Positions 34,847-44,052 are shown, counted from the stretch's first letter. The stretch is DNA of 63,177 nucleotides from Zoogloea sp041904905 (GCF_041904905.1 NZ_JAYRMI010000014.1:1-63177), one strand, 5' to 3'. Made by a program: numbers and translations. The notes: a model not told the origin generated them from the sequence alone.

Positions 34847-35938
34847 CTACAGCCCGCGGCTGTAGATGAGCTTGCGCAGGGATTCGTTCTGGGAGTAGGG
34901 GCTGTCCACGTCGTCGATCTCGAGGGGAGAATCCTTGGCGACGGGGCGGGTCAGCTTGAGGCCGTTCATGGTTTCGCGGCAGGACAGCTGGCCTTTCTGC
35001 AGGGGAATGGCCAGGTAGAAGTCGTCCTCGAGGTTCTGGTGGTGCAGCTCGTAGCCCGCCGGCAGGTCGCGCTTGGCGTAGACGCCGCGGACCAGCCCGT
35101 CCAGGTATTCGGTTTCCTTCTTCTTGGGCACGCGCTTGGCGGTGCCGGTGCCGCCGCACATCTCCACCGCCTTGTGGAAGGCCTTGAACCATTGGTCGAT
35201 CTGGTGGGGCAGGGAGCAGTAGGGGGAGACGGGGATGCCGTCCTCCTCGATGTCGATGTGGCGCTCCCAGGTGCGGGCGCCCTTGGCGTAGGAGAGCAGC
35301 ATCGACGAGGTCCAGTCGTGGTACTCGTGGGTGGACAGGCCGATGACGTTCTTGGGGTAGCGGTGGCGCAGGAAGTCGATCTGGTTCAGCTCCAGTTCGT
35401 CATCCTCGCTGGGGTAGATGGAGACGCAGTGGTTCACCGCCAGCGGGATGTTGCGGTTGGCGAAGAAGGTCACCATGTCGTCGATGTCCTTCTGGGTGGA
35501 GCCGCCGGTGGACACGATCACCGGCTTGCGGGTCTCGGCGATACGCTCGATCAGGAACCAGTCGTTGATGTCGGAGCTGGCGATCTTGATGATGGGCAGG
35601 TCGAGTTCGTCGCACAGGTCCACCGAGGCCTCGTCGAAGGCGGTGGCCATGGGGATGCAGTTGCGCTCCTTGATGGCCTTCACCAGGGCCCGGTATTCGG
35701 CCTTGCTGAGTCGGGTGGCCTCCGTCTTCTTGACGTAGCGGATGTCCTCGCGGCCCCGGAAATCCTTGTGGATGAAGTGGTCCACCTCGCGGAACTGCAG
35801 CTTGATGGCCGCGCGCACGTTGTTGAAGCGCACCACCTGGGCAAAGTCGTTGACGATGCGCAGCCCGCGCTCGAGGCGCCCCCAGTGGTTGTTGGCGAGT
35901 TCGAGGATGAACAGGTTTTCGAAGATGGCGTGGCTCAT
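34847..35938 (-). CDS. NeuB-family N-acetylneuraminate synthase-like protein
   Basis: Protein of 363 residues from the ATG at 35938. A TIM-barrel NeuB domain (L-E-L-A-N-N-H-W-G near the N terminus, then K-L-Q-F-R, I-K-I-A-S-S-D and V-S-T-G-G) is followed by a SAF/antifreeze-like C-terminal domain (R-G-V-Y-A-K-R-D-L-P-A-G-Y). Family members condense phosphoenolpyruvate with a hexosamine to make nonulosonic acids. The usual E-N-H-N-G reads N-N-H-W-G here, and no NeuA, NeuC or PseB-type partners are in the island, so the substrate may differ from sialic acid. Confidence 0.85.
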   Translation of the reverse strand: MSHAIFENLFILELANNHWGRLERGLRIVNDFAQVVRFNNVRAAIKLQFREVDHFIHKDFRGREDIRYVKKTEATRLSKAEYRALVKAIKERNCIPMATAFDEASVDLCDELDLPIIKIASSDINDWFLIERIAETRKPVIVSTGGSTQKDIDDMVTFFANRNIPLAVNHCVSIYPSEDDELELNQIDFLRHRYPKNVIGLSTHEYHDWTSSMLLSYAKGARTWERHIDIEEDGIPVSPYCSLPHQIDQWFKAFHKAVEMCGGTGTAKRVPKKKETEYLDGLVRGVYAKRDLPAGYELHHQNLEDDFYLAIPLQKGQLSCRETMNGLKLTRPVAKDSPLEIDDVDSPYSQNESLRKLIYSRGL

Positions 35939-35949
35939 GATGTGGGACC

Positions 35950-37050
35950 TCAGTAAGCGTAAAAGACCGCGTCGAAGCTGTTGTGGGCGTGGATGCGGAA
36001 GCGCAGCCGGTAGTCGAGACCGAGGCTGCCGATCCAGGCGGGGATGCGCCACAGGTCGTCGCGGCGGTGATAGCCGGCGATGGCGAGGATGGGGCGGTTG
36101 CGGCGGATGAGGGCTTCGGCACCGGCCAGGGCCTCCAGCTCGTGCCCTTCCACGTCGAGCTTCAGGTAGCCCACCCGGGCGTTGGGCAGGCAGTCGTCAA
36201 GGCGCAGCACCTGGACGTGGCTGTTGCCTTCGCCGCCCAGGGTGCTGGCTTCGCCGTGTCCGCCGGAGAAGGCCAGGCTGGCATTCACCGAGGACACGCC
36301 GCAGGGCAGGCAGGTGACCGGCGCGTCCAGGCCCCGGGCCCGCTCGGCGAGGAGGGGGAAGTTGGCCGGGTCGGGCTCGAAGGCCCAGGCTTCGCGCAGG
36401 GGCAGGTGGCGCTGCGCGTCGGCCAGGGTGTCGCCGTCGTAGGCGCCGGCGTCCACGAAACCCAGCGGGGGGTGGGCGAGACCGGTGAGGAAGTCGGGGA
36501 AGTACTGGGGGCCGGCGACCGGCGCACCAGGGATGCCGCGGGTCTGCCCCAGCCGATAGCGCAGGATGCCGGCGAGGAGGGCGCGGCTGGGTTCGTCCTC
36601 CAGCAGGGTGAAGCTGTGGTGTAGTTCGGCCGCGTGGGCGGCGTACGCCTGCCGCTCGTCGAGCCAGTAACGCCAGCCCATGCCGCCGCCGAGGGCTTCG
36701 AAGTACTGCTGGGGCAGCAGGACGCGGGAGAAGCCCGCGGCTTCGCAGGCGGAGGCCAGGGCCGCGTGATCGGCGCCGGGTTCGCGATTGAAGACGCCGA
36801 TCCACAGGGGCAGGGCGGTCCAGCCGCCGGGGAGGGCCGCGAGGGGGGCCACCGGGCAGCCGGCAAACCGGGATGCCTCGCCGCGGGACACGACGAAGCC
36901 GCGCACCGGGATGCCCAGGCCGACGAGGGCGGCGTGGAGATCCCGGCCGAAGCTGCCGCAGCCGAAGATCAGCACGCCCTCGCGGCGTGCGTCCGCCAGG
37001 GCGGCGCCGGCGTCCTCGAAGCGCAGGGACGGAAATCCGGTGGTGCTCAC
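35950..37050 (-). CDS. FkbM-type methyltransferase with N-terminal Rossmann-like module
   Basis: Protein of 366 residues, starting at a GTG that overlaps the stop of the upstream ThDP-enzyme gene (GTGA). The N-terminal part (about 20-110) has G-V-L-I-F-G-C-G-S-F-G-R-D, a nucleotide-binding pattern often seen before FkbM domains in glycan clusters. The C-terminal half carries the SAM motif V-D-A-G-A-Y-D-G-D-T and Y-L-K-L-D-V-E-G-H-E, typical of FkbM. It probably O-methylates a sugar. Confidence 0.85.
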   Translation of the reverse strand: MSTTGFPSLRFEDAGAALADARREGVLIFGCGSFGRDLHAALVGLGIPVRGFVVSRGEASRFAGCPVAPLAALPGGWTALPLWIGVFNREPGADHAALASACEAAGFSRVLLPQQYFEALGGGMGWRYWLDERQAYAAHAAELHHSFTLLEDEPSRALLAGILRYRLGQTRGIPGAPVAGPQYFPDFLTGLAHPPLGFVDAGAYDGDTLADAQRHLPLREAWAFEPDPANFPLLAERARGLDAPVTCLPCGVSSVNASLAFSGGHGEASTLGGEGNSHVQVLRLDDCLPNARVGYLKLDVEGHELEALAGAEALIRRNRPILAIAGYHRRDDLWRIPAWIGSLGLDYRLRFRIHAHNSFDAVFYAY

Positions 37051-38846
37051 GCGCCGGCTCCACCCGTCCAGGCGCGGAGGCTGCGCGCCTCTGCACGCAC
37101 CGCGGCCAGCTCGGCCGGGGGCAGGAAGGGGAACATGTCGTCCAGCTCGGGGGTGGCAAAGCCGCCTTCGGGCAGGGCGCGGGATTTGATCCGGGGCTCG
37201 AAGCCGGGGGCCGGGTCTACCCGCGCGGCAATCAGGCTTGGGCCGCGGCGGGCCAGGGCGGCGTCGAGGGCGGGCAGGTCGGCCGGCGTGGCGATGCTGA
37301 CGGCCTCCAGCCCGTAGGCGGCGGCGACCCGGGCAAAGTCGGGAAACTCGACCCCCGAGGCGGGGGTGGCGCCGACGATGCGGCCGAAGAAGTTCTCGTG
37401 GGTCTGGCGGATGGACAGGTAGCCGCCGTTGTCGATCAGCACGATCAGCACGTCCAACCCGAGGGTCTTGAGGGTCTGCAGTTCCTGGATGTTCATCTGC
37501 AGGCTGCCGTCGCCGGCGAAGCACACCACCCGACGGCCACCGCCAGCCTGGGCGGCGCCGATGGCGGCGGGCAGGTCGTAGCCCATCGAGGCGGAGCCGG
37601 AGTTGCTGAACATGCGCTGGCCAGCCTTCAGGCGGCCCACCTGGAAGGGCAGGATGCAGGCCGAGGCGTTGCCGCAGACCACGATGTCGTCGTCGCGCAG
37701 CTGCTCGAAGATGCGCTCGACCATGGCGTAGGGGTGAAGCTGCGGGCTGGCGGCGGGGGCGCCGCCGACGGGGTAGCGGGCGCGGATGTCCCGGCACCAG
37801 GCCGACCAGGGGCGGACGTCCGGCAGGCCGTCGGCGCAGGCGGCGGCGAGGGCGGCGATGAACAGCCGGGCGTCGCAGGCCAGGCGCAGATGGGGCTGGA
37901 CGAAGGGCTTGGCCAGCTCGGCCGGGTCCACGTCGATCTGGGCGATGAAGGCGTCTTTGGCAAAGCTGTCCCAGTTGTAGCTCACCTGGCGGATGTTGAG
38001 CCGGGAGCCGATGACGATGACGCAGTCGGCGTTCTGGGCGCAGAAGTTGCCTGCGCGGGTGCCGATGGTGCCCGGGCGGCCGGCGAACAGGGGGTGGTCG
38101 CTGGCGATGAGGTCGTGGGTCCAGGCCGTGGCCACCGGGATGCCGTGGGCTTCGGCGAAGGCCAGCAGGGCGCTGCCGGCGCCGGCCAGGCGCACGCCCG
38201 TGCCGGCGAGGATCAGCGGGCGGTGGGCCTGGCGCAGTTTTGCGGCGATCTGCCGGCAGGCGTCGTCCAGCCCGGCCGGGGCCTGGGGGGCGGGGGCGGT
38301 GAAGGCCGGCAGGGGCGGGCACTCGGCCGATTGAACGTCGAGGGGGATGTCGAGCCACACCGGGCCGGGGCGTCCGCCGATGGCGGTGGCCAGGGCGCGG
38401 GGGAGCAGTTCGGCCAGGGCTTCGGGGCTGCCCACGCTCTGGGCGAGCTTGGTGACCGGGCGGGCCATGGCGACCACCGGGCCTTCCTGGTCGCCAAGCT
38501 GGCGCAGGCCGGGTACGGGGGTGTATTCGAGACAGGTGGCGCGCTTGACCTGCCCGCCGATGACCAGCATGGGGATGGAGTCGGTGAAGGCGCCGAAGAC
38601 CCCGTTGAGGGCGTTGATGCCGCCGGGGCCGGTGGTCACCATCACCACCGCGGGCTTGCCGGCGATCCGGGCGTAGCCTTCGGCGGCCATGGCGCAGGCC
38701 TGCTCGTGGTGCATGAAGGTGCACTTGAGGCGCGGGTGGCTGGCCAGGGCCTGGTTGAGGTACATGGCGCCGCCGCCGGTGACGGCGAACACCTGCTCGA
38801 TGCCGTGATCGGCCAGCCAGTCGGCGATACGTTCGGAAACTTTCAT
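37047..38846 (-). CDS. ThDP-dependent acetolactate-synthase-like enzyme (YerE-like candidate)
   Basis: Protein of 599 residues with the three-domain ThDP fold. The catalytic Glu is Glu48 in H-H-E-Q-A-C-A-M-A-A-E-G; the cofactor motif G-D-G-S-L-Q-M-N...N-G-G-Y is intact. It is unlikely to be the housekeeping ilvB: there is no ilvN beside it and it sits between sugar-modifying genes. The known precedent is YerE, which adds an acetyl unit from pyruvate to CDP-4-keto-3,6-dideoxyglucose to make the branched sugar yersiniose. The rfbF, rfbG and rfbH genes upstream would supply such a substrate. The assignment is inference. Confidence 0.8.
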   Translation of the reverse strand: MKVSERIADWLADHGIEQVFAVTGGGAMYLNQALASHPRLKCTFMHHEQACAMAAEGYARIAGKPAVVMVTTGPGGINALNGVFGAFTDSIPMLVIGGQVKRATCLEYTPVPGLRQLGDQEGPVVAMARPVTKLAQSVGSPEALAELLPRALATAIGGRPGPVWLDIPLDVQSAECPPLPAFTAPAPQAPAGLDDACRQIAAKLRQAHRPLILAGTGVRLAGAGSALLAFAEAHGIPVATAWTHDLIASDHPLFAGRPGTIGTRAGNFCAQNADCVIVIGSRLNIRQVSYNWDSFAKDAFIAQIDVDPAELAKPFVQPHLRLACDARLFIAALAAACADGLPDVRPWSAWCRDIRARYPVGGAPAASPQLHPYAMVERIFEQLRDDDIVVCGNASACILPFQVGRLKAGQRMFSNSGSASMGYDLPAAIGAAQAGGGRRVVCFAGDGSLQMNIQELQTLKTLGLDVLIVLIDNGGYLSIRQTHENFFGRIVGATPASGVEFPDFARVAAAYGLEAVSIATPADLPALDAALARRGPSLIAARVDPAPGFEPRIKSRALPEGGFATPELDDMFPFLPPAELAAVRAEARSLRAWTGGAGA

Positions 38847-40048
38847 GTTGGCTCGGTGATGAAGTGCAGGCTGCGGGTGTGGCCAGGTTCCAGACGGGTG
38901 ATCTCGGCCCCGATCTGATGGGGGTTTACGGCGACGCAGACCAGAACTTGCGCGTCCGGGTGACGACTTAGTCCATCGGCAGGGGCAGCAATCGGCTTGC
39001 CGGCAAGAAGCTGCCCCTGTTTGTTGGGGGCGCTGTCGAGGAAGGCCTGCACCTGCGCAAGGGGAATGGTGCCCATTCCGAGCAGGCGCTGGGCCCAGGA
39101 GCCGGCGCCCCAGACCAGCACCGGCCCCGGGCCGATGGGTGGCTGGATGCTCAGGCGGGCCGCGCCCCGCTGGAGGCTGTCGGCCAGATAGCGGCGCAGG
39201 GCGTCCACGCAGGGGGTGTCGCCGTCGCCGCGCGCATCGATGCCCGTCCGGGCCTGGGTGGCAATGCCGGCGAAGGCCGGGTACGGGGTGCCGTCGGCGA
39301 GGATGAGCGGGGTGGCCGGAAAGGCGACCGGGTGCAGCCCCATCCGGGTGAACAGCCGGTGCAGGGCGCGGGGGCTGAAGTGGTTGATGTGCTCGCTGTC
39401 GAAGTAGTAGAGCGGCGGGCGGTGGGTGCAGTCGTAGCCGCGGGGGTCGGGCACCTCGACGTAGAGGGCGCCGGCGGGGGCGAGCAGCCGGGGCAACCCG
39501 TCGAGCCAGTCGAGATCGCGCAGGTGCTCCGCCACGTGGGACAGCACGATCAGGTCGAAATCGCGGCCTGCGTAAAGCCCGGGGGATTCGGTGGCGAGGC
39601 CCGCGTGCACCGGGAGACCCTGGGCGCGGGCCGCGGCCACGGCGGCCGGGTCGGGGTCCAGCCCCTCGGCCCGCGTGTATCCGCGGCGGTGAAGCGCCTG
39701 GAGCAGCCCGCCGGCGCCGCAGCCGATGTCCAGGATGGCGGCGTCCTTGCCCGGGAGCAGCGCTTCGAGGCGGTCGGCGAGCGCTTCCAGGCGACGCTGG
39801 TCCGCGGGGTTCTGGCCCGCGCCGGTGCCGGTGGGGCCGCCATATTTGGCGAGCTGCCGGTAGTAGCGATCGTAGTCGGCCTGGACGGCCGGGGTGTCGG
39901 CATAGACGAAGTCGCAGGCTGCGCAGGCCACCAGCCGGTAGCCGGATGGCAGCGGCGAGTGGCTGGGTTGGGGGAGCGATAGTTGCGCCAGCACGTCCGG
40001 TGCGGGGTTGCCGCAGAGGGGGCAGGGGCGATGGAGCGTGCCGGGCAT
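38843..40048 (-). CDS. SAM-dependent sugar C-methyltransferase-like protein
   Basis: Protein of 401 residues with the three-part layout of TylC3/NovU-type sugar C-methyltransferases: an N-terminal zinc motif (C-P-L-C-G, then C-A-A-C-D-F-V-Y), a central SAM domain (I-L-D-I-G-C-G-A-G-G at about 107) with H-I-N-H-F-S, and a C-terminal Rossmann-like domain (V-W-G-A-G-S-W-A-Q, residues of about 310-395). It overlaps the ThDP-enzyme gene by 4 bp. It may act on a 4-keto sugar made by RfbG/RfbH. Confidence 0.8.
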   Translation of the reverse strand: MPGTLHRPCPLCGNPAPDVLAQLSLPQPSHSPLPSGYRLVACAACDFVYADTPAVQADYDRYYRQLAKYGGPTGTGAGQNPADQRRLEALADRLEALLPGKDAAILDIGCGAGGLLQALHRRGYTRAEGLDPDPAAVAAARAQGLPVHAGLATESPGLYAGRDFDLIVLSHVAEHLRDLDWLDGLPRLLAPAGALYVEVPDPRGYDCTHRPPLYYFDSEHINHFSPRALHRLFTRMGLHPVAFPATPLILADGTPYPAFAGIATQARTGIDARGDGDTPCVDALRRYLADSLQRGAARLSIQPPIGPGPVLVWGAGSWAQRLLGMGTIPLAQVQAFLDSAPNKQGQLLAGKPIAAPADGLSRHPDAQVLVCVAVNPHQIGAEITRLEPGHTRSLHFITEPT

Positions 40049-40058
40049 GGCGGGCCGC

Positions 40059-41435
40059 CTAGAACCCGGCGCCGACGAACTGGCGGATCAGGGCGGCGCT
40101 GTAGTCGAGCTGGGCCGCGCTGAGCCCCGGCCACACGCCGATCCAGAAGGTGTCGCGCATGATGCGGTCGGCCACCGGCAGGGCGCCGACGACGCGGAAG
40201 TTGCGCCCGGCCATCGAGGGCTGGCGGACGAGGTTGCCGGCGAACAGCAAGCGGGTGCCGATCTTGTGCTGGTCGAGGTATTGGAGCATGTCCACGCGAT
40301 TGACGCCGGCCTCGGGGCGCAGGGTGATGGGGTAGCCGAACCACGCCGGATCGCTGCCGGGGGTGGCTTCGGGCAGGATGAGGAAATCCTGTGCGTCGGC
40401 CAGCGCGGCGGTGAGGTGGGCGAAGTTGCGCTTGCGGGCGGCGATGAAGCCGTCGAGCCGATCCAGCTGGGCCAGCCCGCAGGCGGCCTGCATGTCGGTG
40501 ATCTTGAGGTTGTAGCCGATGTGGCTGTAGGTGTACTTGTGGTCGTAGCCCGGCGGCAGGCTGCCCAGCTGCCAGCCGAAGCGCTTGCCGCAGGTGTTGT
40601 CGCAGCCGGGTTTGCACCAGCAGTCGCGGCCCCAGTCGCGGAAGGATTCGGCGATCTGGCGCAGTTGCGGGTCGCTGGTGAGCACCGCGCCGCCTTCGCC
40701 CATGGTGATGTGGTGGGCGGGGTAGAAGGACAGGGTGGCCAGGTGGCCGAAGGTGCCGACCTTGCGGCCCTGCCAGGTGGAGCCGAGGGCGTCGCAGCAG
40801 TCTTCCACCAGCCACAGGCCGTGGGCCTCGCAGAAGGCGCAGACGGCGGTGAGGTCGAAGGGGTTGCCCAGGGTGTGGGCGATCATCACCGCGCGGGTGC
40901 GGGGCGACAGGGCGGCTTCGAGCATGCCCACGTCGATGTTGTAGCCGGGCAGGGTGGCGTCGACGAACACCGGCACGGCGCCGTTCTGGATGATCGGGTT
41001 GACGGTGGTGGGAAAGCCGGCGGCGACGGTGATGACCTCGTCGCCCGGGCGGATGGCGCGCTCGCCCAGCTTGGGCGAGGTGAGGGTGGAGAAGGCCACC
41101 AGGTTGGCCGACGAGCCGGAGTTGACGGTGAGGGCGTAGGCGGTGCCGACGAACTCGGCCAGCCGCGCCTCGAAGGCGTCGTTGAAGCGGCCGGTGGTGA
41201 GCCAGGCGTCGAGGGCCGCGTCGATCATGGCGTCCTTCTCGGGGTCGCCGACCACCTTGCCGGAGGGGGGCACCGGGTCGATGCCGGGGCGCCAGTCGCG
41301 GGGCGTGGCGGCGGCGCGGGCGGGGCGGACGATGACTTCGAGCGCCTGCCCGGCGAGTTCGGGGTGGGCGGCGAGGTCGAGCCGAAGGCGGCCGTCGGCG
41401 TCGGGGGTGAGGGTCTGGCGGAGGAGGGGGCTCAT
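40059..41435 (-). CDS. rfbH: CDP-4-dehydro-6-deoxyglucose 3-dehydrase (E1, RfbH)
   Basis: Removes the C3 hydroxyl of CDP-4-keto-6-deoxyglucose using PMP and a [2Fe-2S] centre. Protein of 458 residues from the ATG at 41435. It has an aspartate-aminotransferase fold, but S-F-Y-P-A-H-H-I-T-M-G-E-G-G carries His (241/242) where aminotransferases have the PLP lysine, the signature of E1. Cys272, Cys274, Cys278 and Cys282 (C-W-C...C...C) fit the cluster ligands. It overlaps rfbG by 4 bp (ATGA). The reductase partner E3 (RfbI/DdhD) is not in the island. Confidence 0.93.
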   Translation of the reverse strand: MSPLLRQTLTPDADGRLRLDLAAHPELAGQALEVIVRPARAAATPRDWRPGIDPVPPSGKVVGDPEKDAMIDAALDAWLTTGRFNDAFEARLAEFVGTAYALTVNSGSSANLVAFSTLTSPKLGERAIRPGDEVITVAAGFPTTVNPIIQNGAVPVFVDATLPGYNIDVGMLEAALSPRTRAVMIAHTLGNPFDLTAVCAFCEAHGLWLVEDCCDALGSTWQGRKVGTFGHLATLSFYPAHHITMGEGGAVLTSDPQLRQIAESFRDWGRDCWCKPGCDNTCGKRFGWQLGSLPPGYDHKYTYSHIGYNLKITDMQAACGLAQLDRLDGFIAARKRNFAHLTAALADAQDFLILPEATPGSDPAWFGYPITLRPEAGVNRVDMLQYLDQHKIGTRLLFAGNLVRQPSMAGRNFRVVGALPVADRIMRDTFWIGVWPGLSAAQLDYSAALIRQFVGAGF

Positions 41436-42499
41436 CGGAGGGTCTCGAAGGCGGCGATTTCGTCGAGGGTGTAGCGGTGCATGTCGGCGCCGTTCTGCCA
41501 GGCCCGATGCCAGGCGAGGCTGCGGGCCACGGCTTCGTCGGCCCGCCAGCGGGGGCGCCAGCCCAGGCGGACGCGGGCCTTGCTGCAGTCGAGCTTGAGG
41601 GTGTGGGCCTCGTGCACCTGGGGGGTGGCGGCGACGGCCCAGTGGGCGGCGGGGCCCCAGCCTTCGGCGAGCTGCTGCACCACCCAGGCGACGCTGCGGG
41701 CGTCGGCCTCGTCGGGGCCGAAGTTCCAGCCGTCGGCGAAGGCGGGGCCGTCGTCCACCAGGCGCTCGGCCAGCTGGAGGTAGCCGGAGAGGGGTTCGAG
41801 CACGTGCTGCCAGGGGCGGATCGCGCCGGGGTTGCGCAGGGTGACGGGCTGGCCGGCGCCGAAGGCGGCGAGCACGTCGGGCACCAGCCGGCTGGGCGTC
41901 CAGTCGCCGCCGCCGATCACGTTGCCGGCGCGGGCGCTGGCCAGGGCGACGCCCGCCGCGGCGAGGAAGGCGCGCCGGTAGCTGGCGACGATCAGCTCGG
42001 TGCAGCCCTTGCTGGCGGAGTAGGGGTCGTGGCCGCCCATGGGGTCGGTCTCGCGGTAGCCCCAGATCTGCTCGCGGTTCTCGTAGCACTTGTCGCTGCT
42101 GACCACCACGATCGCCCGGATGCCGGCCACGTGGCGGCAGGCTTCGAGCAGGTGGACGGTGCCCATGGCGTTGGTGGCGAAGGTGTCCACCGGCGCCCGG
42201 TAGGACAGGGGCACCAGGGGCTGGGCGGCAAGGTGGAGGACGACCTCGGGTTGCGCCGCCTGCATCGCGGCGAGGAGCGCCGGGTAGTCGCGCACGTCGC
42301 CAAGGGTGGAGTGCATGCCGCGGTCGACGGCGGCTACGTCGAAGAGGGCCGGGTCGGTGGCGGGGGCGAGGGCGAAGCCGTGCACGTCGGCGCCCATCTC
42401 CTGCAGCCACAGGCTGAGCCAGCCGCCCTTGAAGCCGGTGTGGCCGGTGACGAAGACTCGCCGGCCGCGCCAGAAGGCGGGGGTCACCAGGTTTTCCAT
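41432..42499 (-). CDS. rfbG: CDP-glucose 4,6-dehydratase
   Basis: Converts CDP-D-glucose to CDP-4-keto-6-deoxyglucose. The 355 residues fit the family. The NAD motif T-G-H-T-G-F-K-G-G (about 18-26) and the catalytic D-P-Y-S-A-S-K-G-C-T-E are the exact family signatures. It overlaps rfbF by 16 bp and rfbH by 4 bp. Confidence 0.95.
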   Translation of the reverse strand: MENLVTPAFWRGRRVFVTGHTGFKGGWLSLWLQEMGADVHGFALAPATDPALFDVAAVDRGMHSTLGDVRDYPALLAAMQAAQPEVVLHLAAQPLVPLSYRAPVDTFATNAMGTVHLLEACRHVAGIRAIVVVSSDKCYENREQIWGYRETDPMGGHDPYSASKGCTELIVASYRRAFLAAAGVALASARAGNVIGGGDWTPSRLVPDVLAAFGAGQPVTLRNPGAIRPWQHVLEPLSGYLQLAERLVDDGPAFADGWNFGPDEADARSVAWVVQQLAEGWGPAAHWAVAATPQVHEAHTLKLDCSKARVRLGWRPRWRADEAVARSLAWHRAWQNGADMHRYTLDEIAAFETLR

Positions 42500-43260
42500 G
42501 GGGCCTCGCCGCGTTGCCAGAGTTCTTCGAGCAGGGTCTTGTCGCGCAGGGTGTCCATCGGGCGCCAGAAGCCGGTGTGCTGGAAGGCGGCGAGCTGCTT
42601 CCGGGCGATGAGCTGGGCGATCACCGGGCCTTCGAAGATGGTCCGGTCGCCTTCGTCGATGTAGTCGAGCACCTTGGGCGAGAGCACGAAGAAGCCGCCG
42701 TTGATGAAGCCGCCGTCGCCCAGGGGCTTCTCGACGAAGGCGCTGACGCAGCCGCCGCTCTTGATCTTGAGGGCGCCGAAGCGGCCCGGCGGCTGCACCG
42801 CGGCCACCGTGGCGAGCTTGCCGTGGGCCTTGTGGAAGGCGATCTCGGCGCCGATGTCGATGTCGGCCACGCCGTCGCCGTAGGTGAAGCAGAAGGCGTC
42901 TTCGTCCTGCACGTACTGGCGTACCCGGGCGAGGCGGCCGCCGGTCTGGGTGGTGTCGCCGGTGTCCACCAGGGTGACGCGCCAGGGTTCGGCGTGGCGC
43001 TCGTGGATCTCCATGCGGTTGTGGGTCATGTCGAAGGTGACGTCCGACATGTGCAGGAAGTAGTTGGCGAAGTACTCCTTGATGACGTAGCCCATGTAGC
43101 CGCAGCAGATCACGAAGTCGTGAATGCCGTGGGCGGAGTAGATCTTCATGATGTGCCAGAGAATGGGCCGACCGCCGATGCCGATCATCGGCTTCGGGCG
43201 GTTGACGGTCTCTTCGCTGATGCGGGTGCCGAGGCCACCCGCGAGAATCACGGCTTTCAT
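42484..43260 (-). CDS. rfbF: Glucose-1-phosphate cytidylyltransferase
   Basis: Activates glucose 1-phosphate with CTP to CDP-glucose, the first step of CDP-dideoxyhexose synthesis. Protein of 258 residues. The nucleotidyltransferase motif L-A-G-G-L-G-T-R-I-S-E-E-T and R-P-K-P-M-I are at the N terminus. A GGAG site precedes the start. First gene of the nine-gene island (down to 30129); the 99-bp gap upstream should hold the promoter, but I see no convincing boxes. Confidence 0.95.
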   Translation of the reverse strand: MKAVILAGGLGTRISEETVNRPKPMIGIGGRPILWHIMKIYSAHGIHDFVICCGYMGYVIKEYFANYFLHMSDVTFDMTHNRMEIHERHAEPWRVTLVDTGDTTQTGGRLARVRQYVQDEDAFCFTYGDGVADIDIGAEIAFHKAHGKLATVAAVQPPGRFGALKIKSGGCVSAFVEKPLGDGGFINGGFFVLSPKVLDYIDEGDRTIFEGPVIAQLIARKQLAAFQHTGFWRPMDTLRDKTLLEELWQRGEAPWKTW

Positions 43261-43359
43261 CGTCGCTCCATGGGGGATGGGGACGATGTTATGCGTGGCG
43301 GGGGGCGGGCTTAGGGCGGAACAGGGGGGAAAAGAGGGGGCTATTCTGCCGGCGCGGGG

Positions 43360-43953
43360 TCAGCGCCGGTTGCCCATGGGGGATTCGGGCGGCGTGGCGC
43401 CGCAGGCGATGTAGTCGTCGTCGCGCATCACGGGTTTGATCTCGCAGGCGCTGGCCACCACGGGCAGGGCGGTGAAGCGGTTGAACTCGGGGTCGGCGTG
43501 GCGCACGGTGCGGACGGTCGGCAGGGCGGCGGCGGGCACCTGAAGGGCGGCGGGCGCTGTCGGGGTGGCCGCGGCGGCGGCTGCGGTGGCGGCTGCGGTG
43601 GCTTCCTCACTGCCGCGCAGCTTGGCGGCCATCATGCGCTGGTGACGGGCTTCGAGCTGGGATTCGAGCTGCACGCGGCGGAGCAGGAAGGCGCTCTCCC
43701 GGCCGATGTCGGCGACGGCGTGGCTGGGCGCTGCCGGCGCGACGTAGTTGTTGTTGCCGTGGATGGCGGTGCTGCGCACCGTGACCGGGCGAGAGGGGGT
43801 TTCGTCGAGGCTGATGGAGCGGGTCATGCCGCTGCTGCGCCCGCCCCCGACGCGGCGGGCGTCGGCGGGCTCGCTGACCAGCAGGCCGGTGAGCAGGGTG
43901 GCCAGCAGCACGGGGCCAAGGCTGCGGCGGACGGGGAGGTGGGCAACGCGCAT
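43360..43953 (-). CDS. Exported hypothetical protein
   Basis: About 197 residues from the ATG at 43953, preceded by AGGA at good spacing; an ATG at 43962 adds three residues. The signal peptide ends around A-D-A-R. The mature part is Ala-rich in the middle (poly-Ala/Thr, about 120-140), with a central helix rich in Arg/Gln/Glu and two Cys near the C terminus. No family recognised. It lies 99 bp before rfbF on the same strand. Confidence 0.6.
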   Translation of the reverse strand: MRVAHLPVRRSLGPVLLATLLTGLLVSEPADARRVGGGRSSGMTRSISLDETPSRPVTVRSTAIHGNNNYVAPAAPSHAVADIGRESAFLLRRVQLESQLEARHQRMMAAKLRGSEEATAAATAAAAAATPTAPAALQVPAAALPTVRTVRHADPEFNRFTALPVVASACEIKPVMRDDDYIACGATPPESPMGNRR

Positions 43954-44052
43954 GCGGATCATTCCTGGGGGCGGCGGGGGCCGGGATCGACGAGTGCAAA
44001 AATCTGTAAGCCCCGGAGTCTAGCGAAAGTTCGCCCGAAATGCCATGCGGAT

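Noticed and set aside
37047..38846. Housekeeping acetolactate synthase ilvB
   Set aside because: No small-subunit gene and embedded, with overlaps, among sugar-modification genes.
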